DNA of 38,555 nucleotides from Lachnospiraceae bacterium (GCA_023664705.1 JAMPFE010000022.1:1-38555), one strand, 5' to 3'. Positions 24,694 to 32,203 are shown, numbered from the stretch's first letter. Program-made: numbers and translations. The notes: a model not told the origin generated them from the letters alone.

Positions 24694-25872
24694 TCACGCT
24701 CCTTTCTCGCCCGAAAAGTTCAGAGCGCTGCTGATCGCTTCGGAAACCTTTGCCCTCGAATTTTCCAAGATATGACAGTAGATCGTACTCGTCGTCGCAA
24801 CGTTCGAGTGACCTAATGCGCCCGAAACCGTCACAATGTCAACTCCCTGATTAACAAGCATTGAACAAAAAAGGTGCTGGAAGCTATGTAAACCATGAAA
24901 CGGCAGATCGTTCTTTTTGCAAAACCGTTCAAGCCAAGTGTAAGTGGTATTCGGATGCTGCGGTTCGCCGTTATTTTTGGTAAACAGCCGATCCGTTTCA
25001 ACCCAATGATCGCCCTGTTTAAGCGCTTCCGCGTTCTGTTCCTCGCGAAGCTGTTTGAGCAAATCCATTATCTCTTGCGGAAATTTCAAAGTGCGCTGCG
25101 AGAGGCGCGTTTTCGTTGTGTCGGTGTAAATTCCGCGATCCGACACATAACAAGATGTCCTCCGAACGCTGATTATGTTATTCTCGAAATCAACGTCCTT
25201 CCACTCCAAACCGAGCGACTCACCGCGCCGGAAACCGCTGTAAACGGCGAGGTTAAAAAAAGTACGATATTTCAGCGGCTCGTCTCTCAACAGCGTCAAG
25301 AAACGGTTGACTTCGGCGGGCGTGTAAATCTCCTTTTCTTTCGCCTGATTTTTCGGCACGGTGACGTTCTTGCACGGGTTGTCGGACACAACGCCCATCT
25401 TCACGGCAAAATTAAAAACGTCGGATATGAGATTGAGGTTATGCCGTGCGGATTTCGGCGAAAGCGGTTTTCCGTTGATCTCGTTCGCGCCGTCTTTCAA
25501 GAGCGAGTTGATGAACGCCTGAATTTGCCGCGTGGTTATCTTGTCCATTCGCAAGTGACCGATTGCTTTGTTGATTCGCAGCCGCTGGTGGTAAAGGTAC
25601 GTGTAAGTCGAGTTCCGCAAATTCGCTTCGGCGTACTCGGCGAACCACTCCTCGCAGAACGCTTCAAACTTTACCGCGCGCGATTGGAATCCCTTTTTGC
25701 ACTCTTCCTCAAATAAAATCTTTTGCCGTTCGAGTTCCTTTTGAATTTGCCGCTCGGTCATTCCCGGTTCGGGAGTCCACGTTTTTGATTGGATGACCTG
25801 CTTGCCCTGTGTGTCGTAGCCGCAGCTGACCCGAATCGAGTAGCTGCCGCCTCTTTTCTGAATTGTTGCCAT
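24694..25872 (-). CDS. Tyrosine-type site-specific integrase, atypical active site
   Basis: 392 aa. An N-terminal AP2-like arm-binding domain (about 1-60), a SAM-like core-binding domain (about 70-160), then the catalytic domain (about 185-375). Catalytic residues seen: Arg215 (YSGFRRGE), His329, His355 (LGHS) and nucleophile Tyr365 (STIYCHI). Where relatives have HxxR (HSLRH), this protein has HSFQH, so Arg II is Gln332 (codon CAG at 24877-24879). This should weaken or abolish strand cleavage unless the change is a sequencing error. AGGAGGG lies before the ATG. It sits beside tRNA-Leu, as integrases of tRNA-targeting elements do. Confidence 0.93.
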   Translation of the reverse strand: MATIQKRGGSYSIRVSCGYDTQGKQVIQSKTWTPEPGMTERQIQKELERQKILFEEECKKGFQSRAVKFEAFCEEWFAEYAEANLRNSTYTYLYHQRLRINKAIGHLRMDKITTRQIQAFINSLLKDGANEINGKPLSPKSARHNLNLISDVFNFAVKMGVVSDNPCKNVTVPKNQAKEKEIYTPAEVNRFLTLLRDEPLKYRTFFNLAVYSGFRRGESLGLEWKDVDFENNIISVRRTSCYVSDRGIYTDTTKTRLSQRTLKFPQEIMDLLKQLREEQNAEALKQGDHWVETDRLFTKNNGEPQHPNTTYTWLERFCKKNDLPFHGLHSFQHLFCSMLVNQGVDIVTVSGALGHSNVATTSTIYCHILENSRAKVSEAISSALNFSGEKGA

Positions 25873-25898
25873 AGTAAAACCCTCCTAAATTTACGTAT

Positions 25899-25967
25899 GG
25901 CGTATCTCTGCGCTTTTATTATATCACTTTCTCGCTTTAAAGTCAAGAGCTTTTTTCGAGATACGCC
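25899..25967 (-). promoter_or_regulatory. Integrase promoter flanked by inverted operator arms
   Basis: Leftward TTGACT (25941-25946), 17 nt, TATAAT (25918-25923). The promoter is bracketed by a perfect 10-bp inverted repeat, GGCGTATCTC (25899-25908) and GAGATACGCC (25958-25967). A dimeric repressor or the recombination proteins could bind both arms and shut the promoter. Confidence 0.7.
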
Positions 25968-26102
25968 AAAATTTTTTCGTCAAATGCAGAAGTAAATGCA
26001 ACAGTTTTATGAAAAACGTTGCGTTTACCTTTGCACAAAGGCAAGGATTAGGTGTTCAAAGTGTTGCATTAAAAAATGCACGAAAATACTGAACTAAAAC
26101 TA

Positions 26103-26131
26103 TTGACAAAACCTTGATTTTGTGCTAAAAT
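26103..26131 (+). promoter_or_regulatory. Consensus promoter abutting a 44-bp palindrome
   Basis: TTGACA (26103-26108), 17 nt, TAAAAT (26126-26131). Transcription would run rightward, starting inside the palindrome and going antisense to the HTH and mob genes. No ORF with a ribosome site follows. Confidence 0.65.
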
Positions 26132-26175
26132 GGATTCCAAGGAGTTGCGCCGTACGGCGCAACTCCTTGGAATCC
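26132..26175. repeat. 44-bp perfect palindrome
   Basis: Two 22-nt arms with no mismatch and no spacer, starting directly after the -10 box at 26126-26131. RNA from that promoter would begin with a long hairpin. No T-tract follows on either strand, so it is not a normal terminator. Confidence 0.9.
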
Positions 26176-26438
26176 ACGCGATGCACGGATGCGCTGTGTA
26201 GGTGCTTACAACAATCCCGAAAAAAATACATTATGAAATTGAGCGTTGCATTTACTTTTGCACAAAAAATCGATGCCCAAAGCACTGCTGCGCTCAAATT
26301 TTGCCGTTTTCTAGCCAAAATTCGGTGTTTTCATCGTTTCGAGCGTTGTTTTTAGCTGTTTTCGTGATATTTTATGCCTGTTTTTCGGCTTGTGTTGCAT
26401 TTACTTCTGCATTTGACGCGCCGAAATTTTTTGAATTT

Positions 26439-26726
26439 TTATGCCGCCGAATTTAAGTAGTCGAGCAGCGCCGATTTATTCACAAGAATTTTTCCGCGCT
26501 TGCCCTGTCCCGTTCTGATATAAGGGATTTTGTTTTGAGTGATCAACTGCCGCACAGTATGCTCAGATAATCCGCTTACAGCTTGGGAACATTCCTTAAT
26601 AGTGAGCATTTCAAGCGGCTTGTCATCTGTTGCTGTAACAGCTGGTTTTTGCTCGTCAATTTCAATCATTGAATTGAGTATGTCAACAATCTGTTTTATA
26701 AGTTCTTGCTTGTTTCTGTAAGTCAT
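26439..26726 (-). CDS. Excisionase-like helix-turn-helix protein
   Basis: 95 aa. The C-terminal half is a MerR/Xis-type winged-helix DNA-binding module: LTIKECSQAVSGLSEHTVRQ (about 41-60), LITQNKIPYIRTGQG, KILVNKSALLDYL. The N-terminal half is a short helix (about 6-25) and an acidic linker. Such proteins in mobile elements direct excision with the integrase. AAGGAGG lies before the ATG. It starts 11 nt after the MobA stop, so it is the last gene of the mob operon. Confidence 0.85.
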   Translation of the reverse strand: MTYRNKQELIKQIVDILNSMIEIDEQKPAVTATDDKPLEMLTIKECSQAVSGLSEHTVRQLITQNKIPYIRTGQGKRGKILVNKSALLDYLNSAA

Positions 26727-26737
26727 TGTGACCCTCC

Positions 26738-28084
26738 TTATCTTCGCGGACGCTTTTGTGTAACGTCTTGTTGCTGTTCAATAAGTTTGCTAATGTAATC
26801 GCCTTGAGAAATTTCGCGGTATGTTTCCGCTATCTCGGTGTACTCGCGCATAAGCTGAGCACACTTGCCGTACTGTTCCCTAATCGGAATCATTTTCTGT
26901 TCCGTTTCGGCGATAACGTCTTTCAAATAGTCAAGATTAGTGGGGCTTGTGATGTTTTGCTTTGAAAGCGTTTCGGCATACATTTTTGCTCGAAGCTGTT
27001 CTTCATCCGTAAGCGTTTCTTTTTTGAGAAGCGAAAAATATTCCTCAGTCTGTGCGGCAAGGCTCTTTAAGAAAATGCACTCACTCTCCACTGTATTGAC
27101 GGCTTTTCGAGCTTTTTCCAATTCGCAAGTTAGCTGATTTATTCTGCCCTCAAGCTCACCGATTGAACGGATATTATCCCGATTTATTACGGCGAGTTGT
27201 GCAGAGATTTTGTAAACGTCTAACCCTTTATTCTCCGCTTCGTCAGATGTGGATTTATAGGTGTTGAACAAGGGAAAATTTGTGCAAGGGTTATTATTTC
27301 CCGAACCGATTTTCGCCCAAAATATTCTTGAAGCAAGGTTTTCGGTTGTGTAGTCCTCGCCGAGCGTTTTCAAGCGAACCGCTCTTTGTTGGTTCGGTGC
27401 TTTGACCGAGATATATTTTCCACGCCGAACAGTATAGCCGAGCATTTCGAGTTCGGCGAGAAGTTCGTCTACATTTTTCGCCTTGATAATTAACGCGTCT
27501 ATTTCATCACGGATTTTCTGCTTCCACGATGTGCCGCGCTTCTCGTTCTGCCACTCGTTGTACGCAATTGTGATGTGCTTGGCGTTATCTTTGTCGAACG
27601 GCTTAATTCCGTGCGCAAGGCAAACTCTGTCGGAAATTTCCTTGATTTTGTCGAGAGTTTTCTTGTTTGCGTTGAATTTTCGCCCATTGATTCCGTGGGT
27701 GTTCAAGATGAAATGATTGTGCAAGTGTCCCTTGTCAAGATGAGTTGCTATTACGACTTGGCAGCTATCGCCGAATGCTTTCCGAGCAAATTTTCTCCCG
27801 ATCTCGTGAGCGAGTTCTGGTGTGATTTTGTCTTTTGGATCGAACGACTGTATGTAGTGAATCGCTTTCACTCTGCCCTTGCCGCTCTTGGGAATTTGCT
27901 CATTGAATTTATAGCCCGAAAATTGCCCGTACACCATCTTCATATTTAAATAAGCGCACTCCGGATCGGGAACGCAGTTCATGGCGTTGACGTAGAGCAA
28001 ATCGTCCGTTTTGTCGGGGTTGAGTATGTACGCTAAACTGCGCTCGACCGTTCCGTGAATGCTAATCGACTTAATGTAAGGCAT
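26738..28084 (-). CDS. mobA: MOBP-type relaxase (MobA)
   Basis: 448 aa. The N-terminal part (about 1-200) is a relaxase domain: a likely nucleophile Tyr19 (SLAYILNP) and the metal-binding triad H115-x-D-x-x-H120-x-H122-x-H124 in ATHLDKGHLHNHF. It should nick oriT and lead a strand into a recipient, using a helper element's conjugation pore. The C-terminal part (about 290-430) is helical, probably coiled coil. Its start overlaps the mobC end by 52 nt. No type IV secretion genes are in the window, so the element would be mobilizable rather than self-transmissible. Confidence 0.95.
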   Translation of the reverse strand: MPYIKSISIHGTVERSLAYILNPDKTDDLLYVNAMNCVPDPECAYLNMKMVYGQFSGYKFNEQIPKSGKGRVKAIHYIQSFDPKDKITPELAHEIGRKFARKAFGDSCQVVIATHLDKGHLHNHFILNTHGINGRKFNANKKTLDKIKEISDRVCLAHGIKPFDKDNAKHITIAYNEWQNEKRGTSWKQKIRDEIDALIIKAKNVDELLAELEMLGYTVRRGKYISVKAPNQQRAVRLKTLGEDYTTENLASRIFWAKIGSGNNNPCTNFPLFNTYKSTSDEAENKGLDVYKISAQLAVINRDNIRSIGELEGRINQLTCELEKARKAVNTVESECIFLKSLAAQTEEYFSLLKKETLTDEEQLRAKMYAETLSKQNITSPTNLDYLKDVIAETEQKMIPIREQYGKCAQLMREYTEIAETYREISQGDYISKLIEQQQDVTQKRPRR

Positions 28085-28371
28085 AAACGGCTCACCTCCG
28101 ATTTTAATTCATCAATGTCGTTGACGTGGAAATCGTGAATCGTGTTCGCTTTTGCTGCGATCTGGTTGATGTTGTTTCCGATAATTCGGAGCGCATTCAT
28201 TAGCTTTGAAATATCCTCTACGTTGTATTGCTTGATTTCGCCGTCGAGGGAAATTCGCCTGATATACGTTCCCGTTTTCAACGAGAGCGCTGCGGCGCGA
28301 TGCTCGATGATCGTCCACTCGTCGAGTGAGTAGATGACCTTTTTCTCTTTGACTTGCTTGTACTTTCTCAT
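28033..28371 (-). CDS. mobC: MobC-like relaxosome accessory protein
   Basis: 112 aa from the ATG at 28371, preferred because AAGGAGG lies 8 nt before it; a longer frame begins at 28425. The N-terminus is basic (MRKYKQVKEKKVIYSLDEW) and followed by a helix region (IIEHRAAALSLKTGTYIRRISLDG) of ribbon-helix-helix type. The part ALRIIGNNINQIAAKAN is the MobC signature. It would bind oriT DNA beside the relaxase. It overlaps mobA in a different frame. Confidence 0.88.
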   Translation of the reverse strand: MRKYKQVKEKKVIYSLDEWTIIEHRAAALSLKTGTYIRRISLDGEIKQYNVEDISKLMNALRIIGNNINQIAAKANTIHDFHVNDIDELKSEVSRLCLTLSRLAFTERSSAV

Positions 28372-28427
28372 AGCAGTACCTCCTTTGATTCTGCGAGAAT
28401 TTAACTTCTCATATATTCCAGTCATTT

Positions 28428-28981
28428 AGCCCCCTGTTTTTTAACCCCAATTTCAAATTTTTCGGGATTTTGAAGAAATTTCGTGACATCTGCACAATTA
28501 CGAGCTTCTGTTTAGTGCGGATTGACGGAGCAAAATTTACCTTTGCAGCAGCGAACAGCAGCGGCAAAAAATCACTCCTTCATAATTACCTACAGTTTCA
28601 GGCGATTTTTTAAGTCTGTTTTCCGAGAAATTTTCGGTTTTTACTGAATTTTGTGACATCTGTACAATTTAAGGCGGCTCTTTAGTGCAGAATGACGTCA
28701 TAAAAAGCTCCTCTCACTTATAGGACAAAAATCCGCCAAATCGTCAGCCTATTTTCGGCGGTTTTGCAATTTTTTTTGCCGAATGATTGTTCTCAGAATC
28801 TCGCCCTCTACCCATAGGAAAAAATTGGCTCGATTTTACGGTCTATTTTTCGGGATTTTACATATTGCACAAAGAACTTTGTGCAGAATTACCATATAAA
28901 TGCTGTCGATTCCGTCAGTCGGTAGTGTCGATCATTAGCCCGAACTTTATATGCTTGCGAACGGCGATTTATTAGGGGGCT
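28428..28981. other. Putative oriT region with degenerate direct repeats
   Basis: About 550 bp upstream of mobC without a credible ORF. GTGACATCTGCACAATT ... TTTAGTGCGGATTGACG (from 28483) is repeated as GTGACATCTGTACAATT ... TTTAGTGCAGAATGACG (from 28653) and more loosely near 28857, where TGCACAAAG-AA-CTTTGTGCA forms a hairpin. Each copy has a TTTTCGG-type stretch before it. An 8-bp inverted pair (AGCCCCCT at 28428-28435, AGGGGGCT at 28974-28981) frames the block. Inverted repeats upstream of mobC are where MOBP-type oriT sites usually lie; no nick site is assigned. Confidence 0.5.
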
Positions 28982-29742
28982 TGGAGTAAAATTTTTGATA
29001 TTCTGCTTTTTGCATTAAACACGCTTGCTGTATATGTGCATTACCGCAAGAAAAGAGCGCTTATCAAGTGTGAGCTTAATAAGCGCGGAAAGTTTTATAG
29101 GGGCTATGAAGTTGCAGACGAAAGTCCGATCCCTCTTTACGTCTGGGGCTCGTAGTTAGGGTTTTCATCTGTTCACAAACATTAAGAGGGCTATGGTTGT
29201 TGCAAGAAAAATTCGCTGCCGCTCTGTTAATGGGGATAGATATCTCAACCAGATAAGTTGAGTATGGGTTGGTCGAGGTAACAAGACGCGAGCGAAACCG
29301 TCCTTAAAAATTTCCAAAGGGGTTGGCTATCGTGAGAATAATCCAAAGCTGTTCAGCTAAGAAGAACGGCGAGATTTGAAAATTCGGTCACTCCGAAAAT
29401 GTGGTGAGGTCATAAATCCGTGAAGGGGGAACTGTATTTATAAGTTAGCTACAAATAACGTGTTGTAAGCAAGCCATCCGAAAGATAATCAGTGAGGGTA
29501 GCTATCTCGACCGAAAACCGCCGTTCATAGTGAGGGAGTATAGAATAGTCGCTATGCAGCAAGGCAGTGCAAGAAATTTTTCAAGGGATCTAGCTATCCC
29601 GACCGTAACCGCCGAGCAGGAGTAAGTGTAGGATAACTACCATAAGCGAGATTACGTTCAAAAAATTTCAAGGGTCATACAGCTGCAAGCAAAAATCCGA
29701 AGCCGATAAAATGGTAGGGGTATACTCTCACGAGCAAGAAAA

Positions 29743-30106
29743 GCGCTCGAAAGTTAGTCAAGCATAACAGCTTTCTGTTAAGACAGCGTAAAGAATTTCC
29801 GAGGGGTATCGCTATCTCGACCAAAACCGCCGAGCAGGGGTAGGCGTAGGATAACTAACCATAAGCGAGATCACGTTCAAAAAATTCCGAGGGGTCATAC
29901 CGCCATAAACAAAAATCCGAAGCCGATAAAACGGTAGGGGCATACTCTTGCGAACAAGAAATGCGCTCGAAAGTTAGTCAAGCATAACAGCTTTCTGTTA
30001 AGACAGCGTAAAGAATTTCCGAGGGGTATCGCTATCTCGACCAAAACCGCCGAGCAGGGGTAGGCGTAGGATAACTAACCATAAGCGAGATCACGTTCAA
30101 AAAATT
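29743..30106 (+). repeat. Exact 144-bp tandem copies inside the array
   Basis: 29743-29886 and 29963-30106 are identical, at an offset of exactly 220 bp (one 88-nt plus one 132-nt module). Neighbouring modules are only partly alike, so this pair looks like a recent duplication. Confidence 0.95.
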
Positions 30107-30588
30107 TCGAGGGGTCATATCGTCGCAAGCAAAAATCCGAAGCCACTTATGTGGTAGGGGCATACTCTCACGAGCGGGAATTGCGCTCGTAGGTTAGTCA
30201 AGTATAACTGCTTTCGGTCAAGGCAGCGTAAAGAATTTTCGAGGGAGTATCGCTATCTCGACTAAAACCGCCGAGCAGTAGTTAGCAGAGAATAACAAGC
30301 AGTTAGCAAAATCGTGCTTGAAAAATTTCGAGGGGGCATACAGCTGTAAGCAAAAATCCAAAGCTGACAAGACGGTAGGGTCATACTCTCACAAGCAAGA
30401 AATGTGTTCGCTAGTTAGTCTACTGTAACCACTTTTCAACAAGATCATCTGCAAAAATTTTTTAGGGGGTCTCGCTATCCCGACAAAAATCCTCAAGCGA
30501 AAGTTAGTTGAGGATAACCACTCGGCGAAAAAAGGAGTTGAAAAAAGAATACGTAATCTTGGGGTTTTGGAACTTTTAGCAAGCCATA

Positions 30589-30640
30589 GAAAAAAGTGCA
30601 CACTTTTTTCAAGTGAAGTGCGACCCCCTTCACTTTTCTT
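30589..30640 (+). terminator. Rightward terminator(s) at the end of the array
   Basis: AAGTGAAG (30611-30618) pairs with CTTCACTT (30628-30635), then TTCTTTT. Just before it, GAAAAAAGTG and CACTTTTTTC (30589-30610) form another tight inverted repeat with its own T run. Confidence 0.7.
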
Positions 30641-30673
30641 TTAGGGTACCCCAGTCCTAAAAGTAAACCCCCG

Positions 30674-30702
30674 AAAAAAATCCCGACAGAAAATTGTCGG
30701 GA
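30674..30702 (-). terminator. Leftward terminator of the DUF4143 ATPase operon
   Basis: TCCCGACA (30681-30688) / TGTCGGGA (30695-30702), 6-nt loop, followed on the minus strand by seven T (30674-30680). Confidence 0.9.
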
Positions 30703-30727
30703 TAAAGTTATCGGCGGCTTATTGCTG

Positions 30728-30901
30728 TTAGTTTTTTGAGATCATATTTTTCTCGGCGCCTATTTGGTTGCCCTTGATAAAACGCTTGTAAGCGTCATAA
30801 TTGTTTGATTTGCAAGCGGTGCAGGGTTCGACCAACGTTTTCACCAATCCTAATTTGTAAGGGCATTTGGCGCACGGCGGAATAAGTTTTCTCATCGCCA
30901 T
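30728..30901 (-). CDS. Small Cys-rich (zinc-ribbon-like) protein, 57 aa
   Basis: The product begins MAMRKLIPPCAKCPYKLG and contains CxxC (CAKC) and a second pair, EPCTACKSN, so four Cys could hold one zinc. The rest is basic and helical (YDAYKRFIKGNQIGAEKN). AAAGGGGA overlaps the end of the ATPase gene 6 nt upstream, which suggests cotranslation. A strong leftward terminator follows. The Cys spacing makes a true gene likely. The family is not recognised. Confidence 0.65.
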   Translation of the reverse strand: MAMRKLIPPCAKCPYKLGLVKTLVEPCTACKSNNYDAYKRFIKGNQIGAEKNMISKN

Positions 30902-30907
30902 TCCCCT

Positions 30908-32203
30908 TTACAGACAAAATACCGCATAAAGCGGAACCGTTTTGATTCCCGAACGAAAACCGAAGTTTTTTGCTGATAGTTTTATTGCGTAAGCCGGACT
31001 GTAGGTCTCCATATAAACGCGCAGACTTTTTGCCATAACATTGTCGGCGGATTTTACCTCGATGGGTATCAGATCGCGGTCGCGCTGTATGATAAAATCG
31101 ATCTCCGCGCCGCGTTCGGATTCCCAATAATATGTTTTAAATTCGTTCGCCGTAAGCTGGTTATGCACATAATTTTCGGTCATACCGCCCTTGAAATCGT
31201 TTAATTCCTCAACCATATACAAAACATCATTCGCTTGCAGATCTTTTTTGGCGCACAGCAGCCCCGTGTCGGAAACGTAGATCTTAAACGCATCGATGTC
31301 GCGGTAATTTTCAAGCGGCTTTTTGATTTGCTCGGTTCTGTAGACCCTTGAGGTAATTCCCGACAAGCAAAGCCATTCGATAGCGTTTTCAAATTCGGAA
31401 GCTCTGCCGCCTTTTTTGATCAGCTTATATTGAAAGCGCGTGTTTTTCTTCGAAAGCTGAACGGTAACGCTGTCGTAAGCAAGACGCGTTTTTTTGATTT
31501 CGTTCGCGGTGTTATACTTGCTCATATCGTTGAGGTAACTCGCAAGGATCGTGTCTTGAGTATGCCGTACAAGAATATAATCTTTGGTCTCGACGAATTG
31601 CGAAACGCATTCCGGCATTCCGCCTACTGCGAGATATTGACGGTACAGTTTCATAGCTTCGTCGTGTAACGCGGCGGGCATTGGCGAATTGTTATCAAAA
31701 TGCTCTCTTATCTGCCGAGTCAAATCCTTATTACCCAAAGCGATCATAAATTCCTCGATGTCCATTGGATACATGGTTTTGATATCGACTTTGCCGACGG
31801 GAAAAGAAAATTGAGTGCGGTTCACCGCAACTCCGAGCAAGCTTCCGGCAACGACTATGTGATAATCGGGAGCATCCTCGCAAAAATATTTGAGAGAAGT
31901 CAAAGCGCGTTCGCAAAGCTGCACTTCATCGAAAATTATCAGAGTTTTTTCTTTGACTATCGTCTGTCTGGCGATATGCGACAAGATCGGTATCAAGTAA
32001 TTCGGACTTATGTCGTCGTCAAAGGTCGCGTTCAGCTTGGGGTTCGTTTCAAAATTGAAATACGCCACATTTTCATAAGCAACGCGCCCAAACTCCAGCA
32101 GCGAGTAGGTCTTGCCGACCTGCCTTGCCCCTTGCAGGATAAGCGGCTTGCGGCGCGGGTCGTTCTTCCACAGCATCAAATGATTGAAAATTTTTCGGAA
32201 CAT
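30908..32203 (-). CDS. AAA ATPase with DUF4143 domain
   Basis: 431 aa. Walker A GARQVGKT (25-32) and Walker B LIIFDEVQL (about 87-95) mark the N-terminal AAA domain. The C-terminal DUF4143 part contains DTGLLCAKKDL and ends in a nuclease-like stretch, GAEIDFIIQRDRDLIPIEVKS (E-x-D ... E-x-K). These proteins are common, often single, accessory genes in anaerobes, and their role is unclear. AGGAGGTATCGATC lies before the ATG. It forms an operon with the 57-aa Cys protein and converges on the RNA array. Confidence 0.93.
   Translation of the reverse strand: MFRKIFNHLMLWKNDPRRKPLILQGARQVGKTYSLLEFGRVAYENVAYFNFETNPKLNATFDDDISPNYLIPILSHIARQTIVKEKTLIIFDEVQLCERALTSLKYFCEDAPDYHIVVAGSLLGVAVNRTQFSFPVGKVDIKTMYPMDIEEFMIALGNKDLTRQIREHFDNNSPMPAALHDEAMKLYRQYLAVGGMPECVSQFVETKDYILVRHTQDTILASYLNDMSKYNTANEIKKTRLAYDSVTVQLSKKNTRFQYKLIKKGGRASEFENAIEWLCLSGITSRVYRTEQIKKPLENYRDIDAFKIYVSDTGLLCAKKDLQANDVLYMVEELNDFKGGMTENYVHNQLTANEFKTYYWESERGAEIDFIIQRDRDLIPIEVKSADNVMAKSLRVYMETYSPAYAIKLSAKNFGFRSGIKTVPLYAVFCL

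Larger units (their letters stand above)
25978..26418. other. Non-coding control region with iteron-like repeats
   Basis: The 566-bp gap between integrase and the HTH gene. A perfect 25-bp inverted repeat (25978-26002 and 26394-26418) frames it. Two inner relatives of the right arm, GTTGCGTTTACCTTTGCAC near 26019 and GTTGCATTTACTTTTGCAC near 26244, lie in direct orientation to that arm. Such spaced sites next to int and xis fit arm-type binding sites for recombination proteins, or origin iterons. Open frames here overlap the palindrome and lack ribosome sites, so I do not call them genes. Confidence 0.6.
29057..30640 (+). ncRNA. Candidate large multi-module structured RNA (array)
   Basis: No ORF with a ribosome site is present. 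A leading hairpin (GCGCTTAT 29057-29064 with ATAAGCGC 29079-29086) is followed by modules beginning near 29098, 29186, 29315, 29406, 29494, 29582, 29669, 29801, 29889, 30021, 30109, 30241, 30330 and 30463. Spacing is about 88 or 132 nt, alternating from 29582 on. Many modules start with an A/T-rich linker ending GAGGGG (type AAAAATTTCCGAGGGG). The ~88-nt type has GCTATCTCGAC, the ~132-nt type CATAC ... AAAAATCCGAAGC ... GTTAG. Short stems keep pairing when bases change. A rightward terminator follows at 30611. Strand is inferred from it; the promoter is not clear. I know no matching RNA family. Confidence 0.65.

Noticed and set aside
26122..26456. Two plus-strand frames (77 and 84 aa) in the int-HTH gap
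   Set aside because: They read through the palindrome and the iterons, have no ribosome site and no recognisable pattern. The repeats explain the sequence better.
29010..29036. TTGCAT-15-TATATG as promoter of the array
   Set aside because: Spacing is short and the -10 is weak; several equally poor candidates exist nearby, so no promoter was called.
30389..30601. 70-aa minus-strand frame inside the array
   Set aside because: No ribosome site, overlaps two modules whose other copies are not open in that frame.
29057..30640. CRISPR array
   Set aside because: Units are 88 and 132 nt with no short constant repeat and unique spacers of one size, and there are no cas genes. Similarity runs through whole modules.
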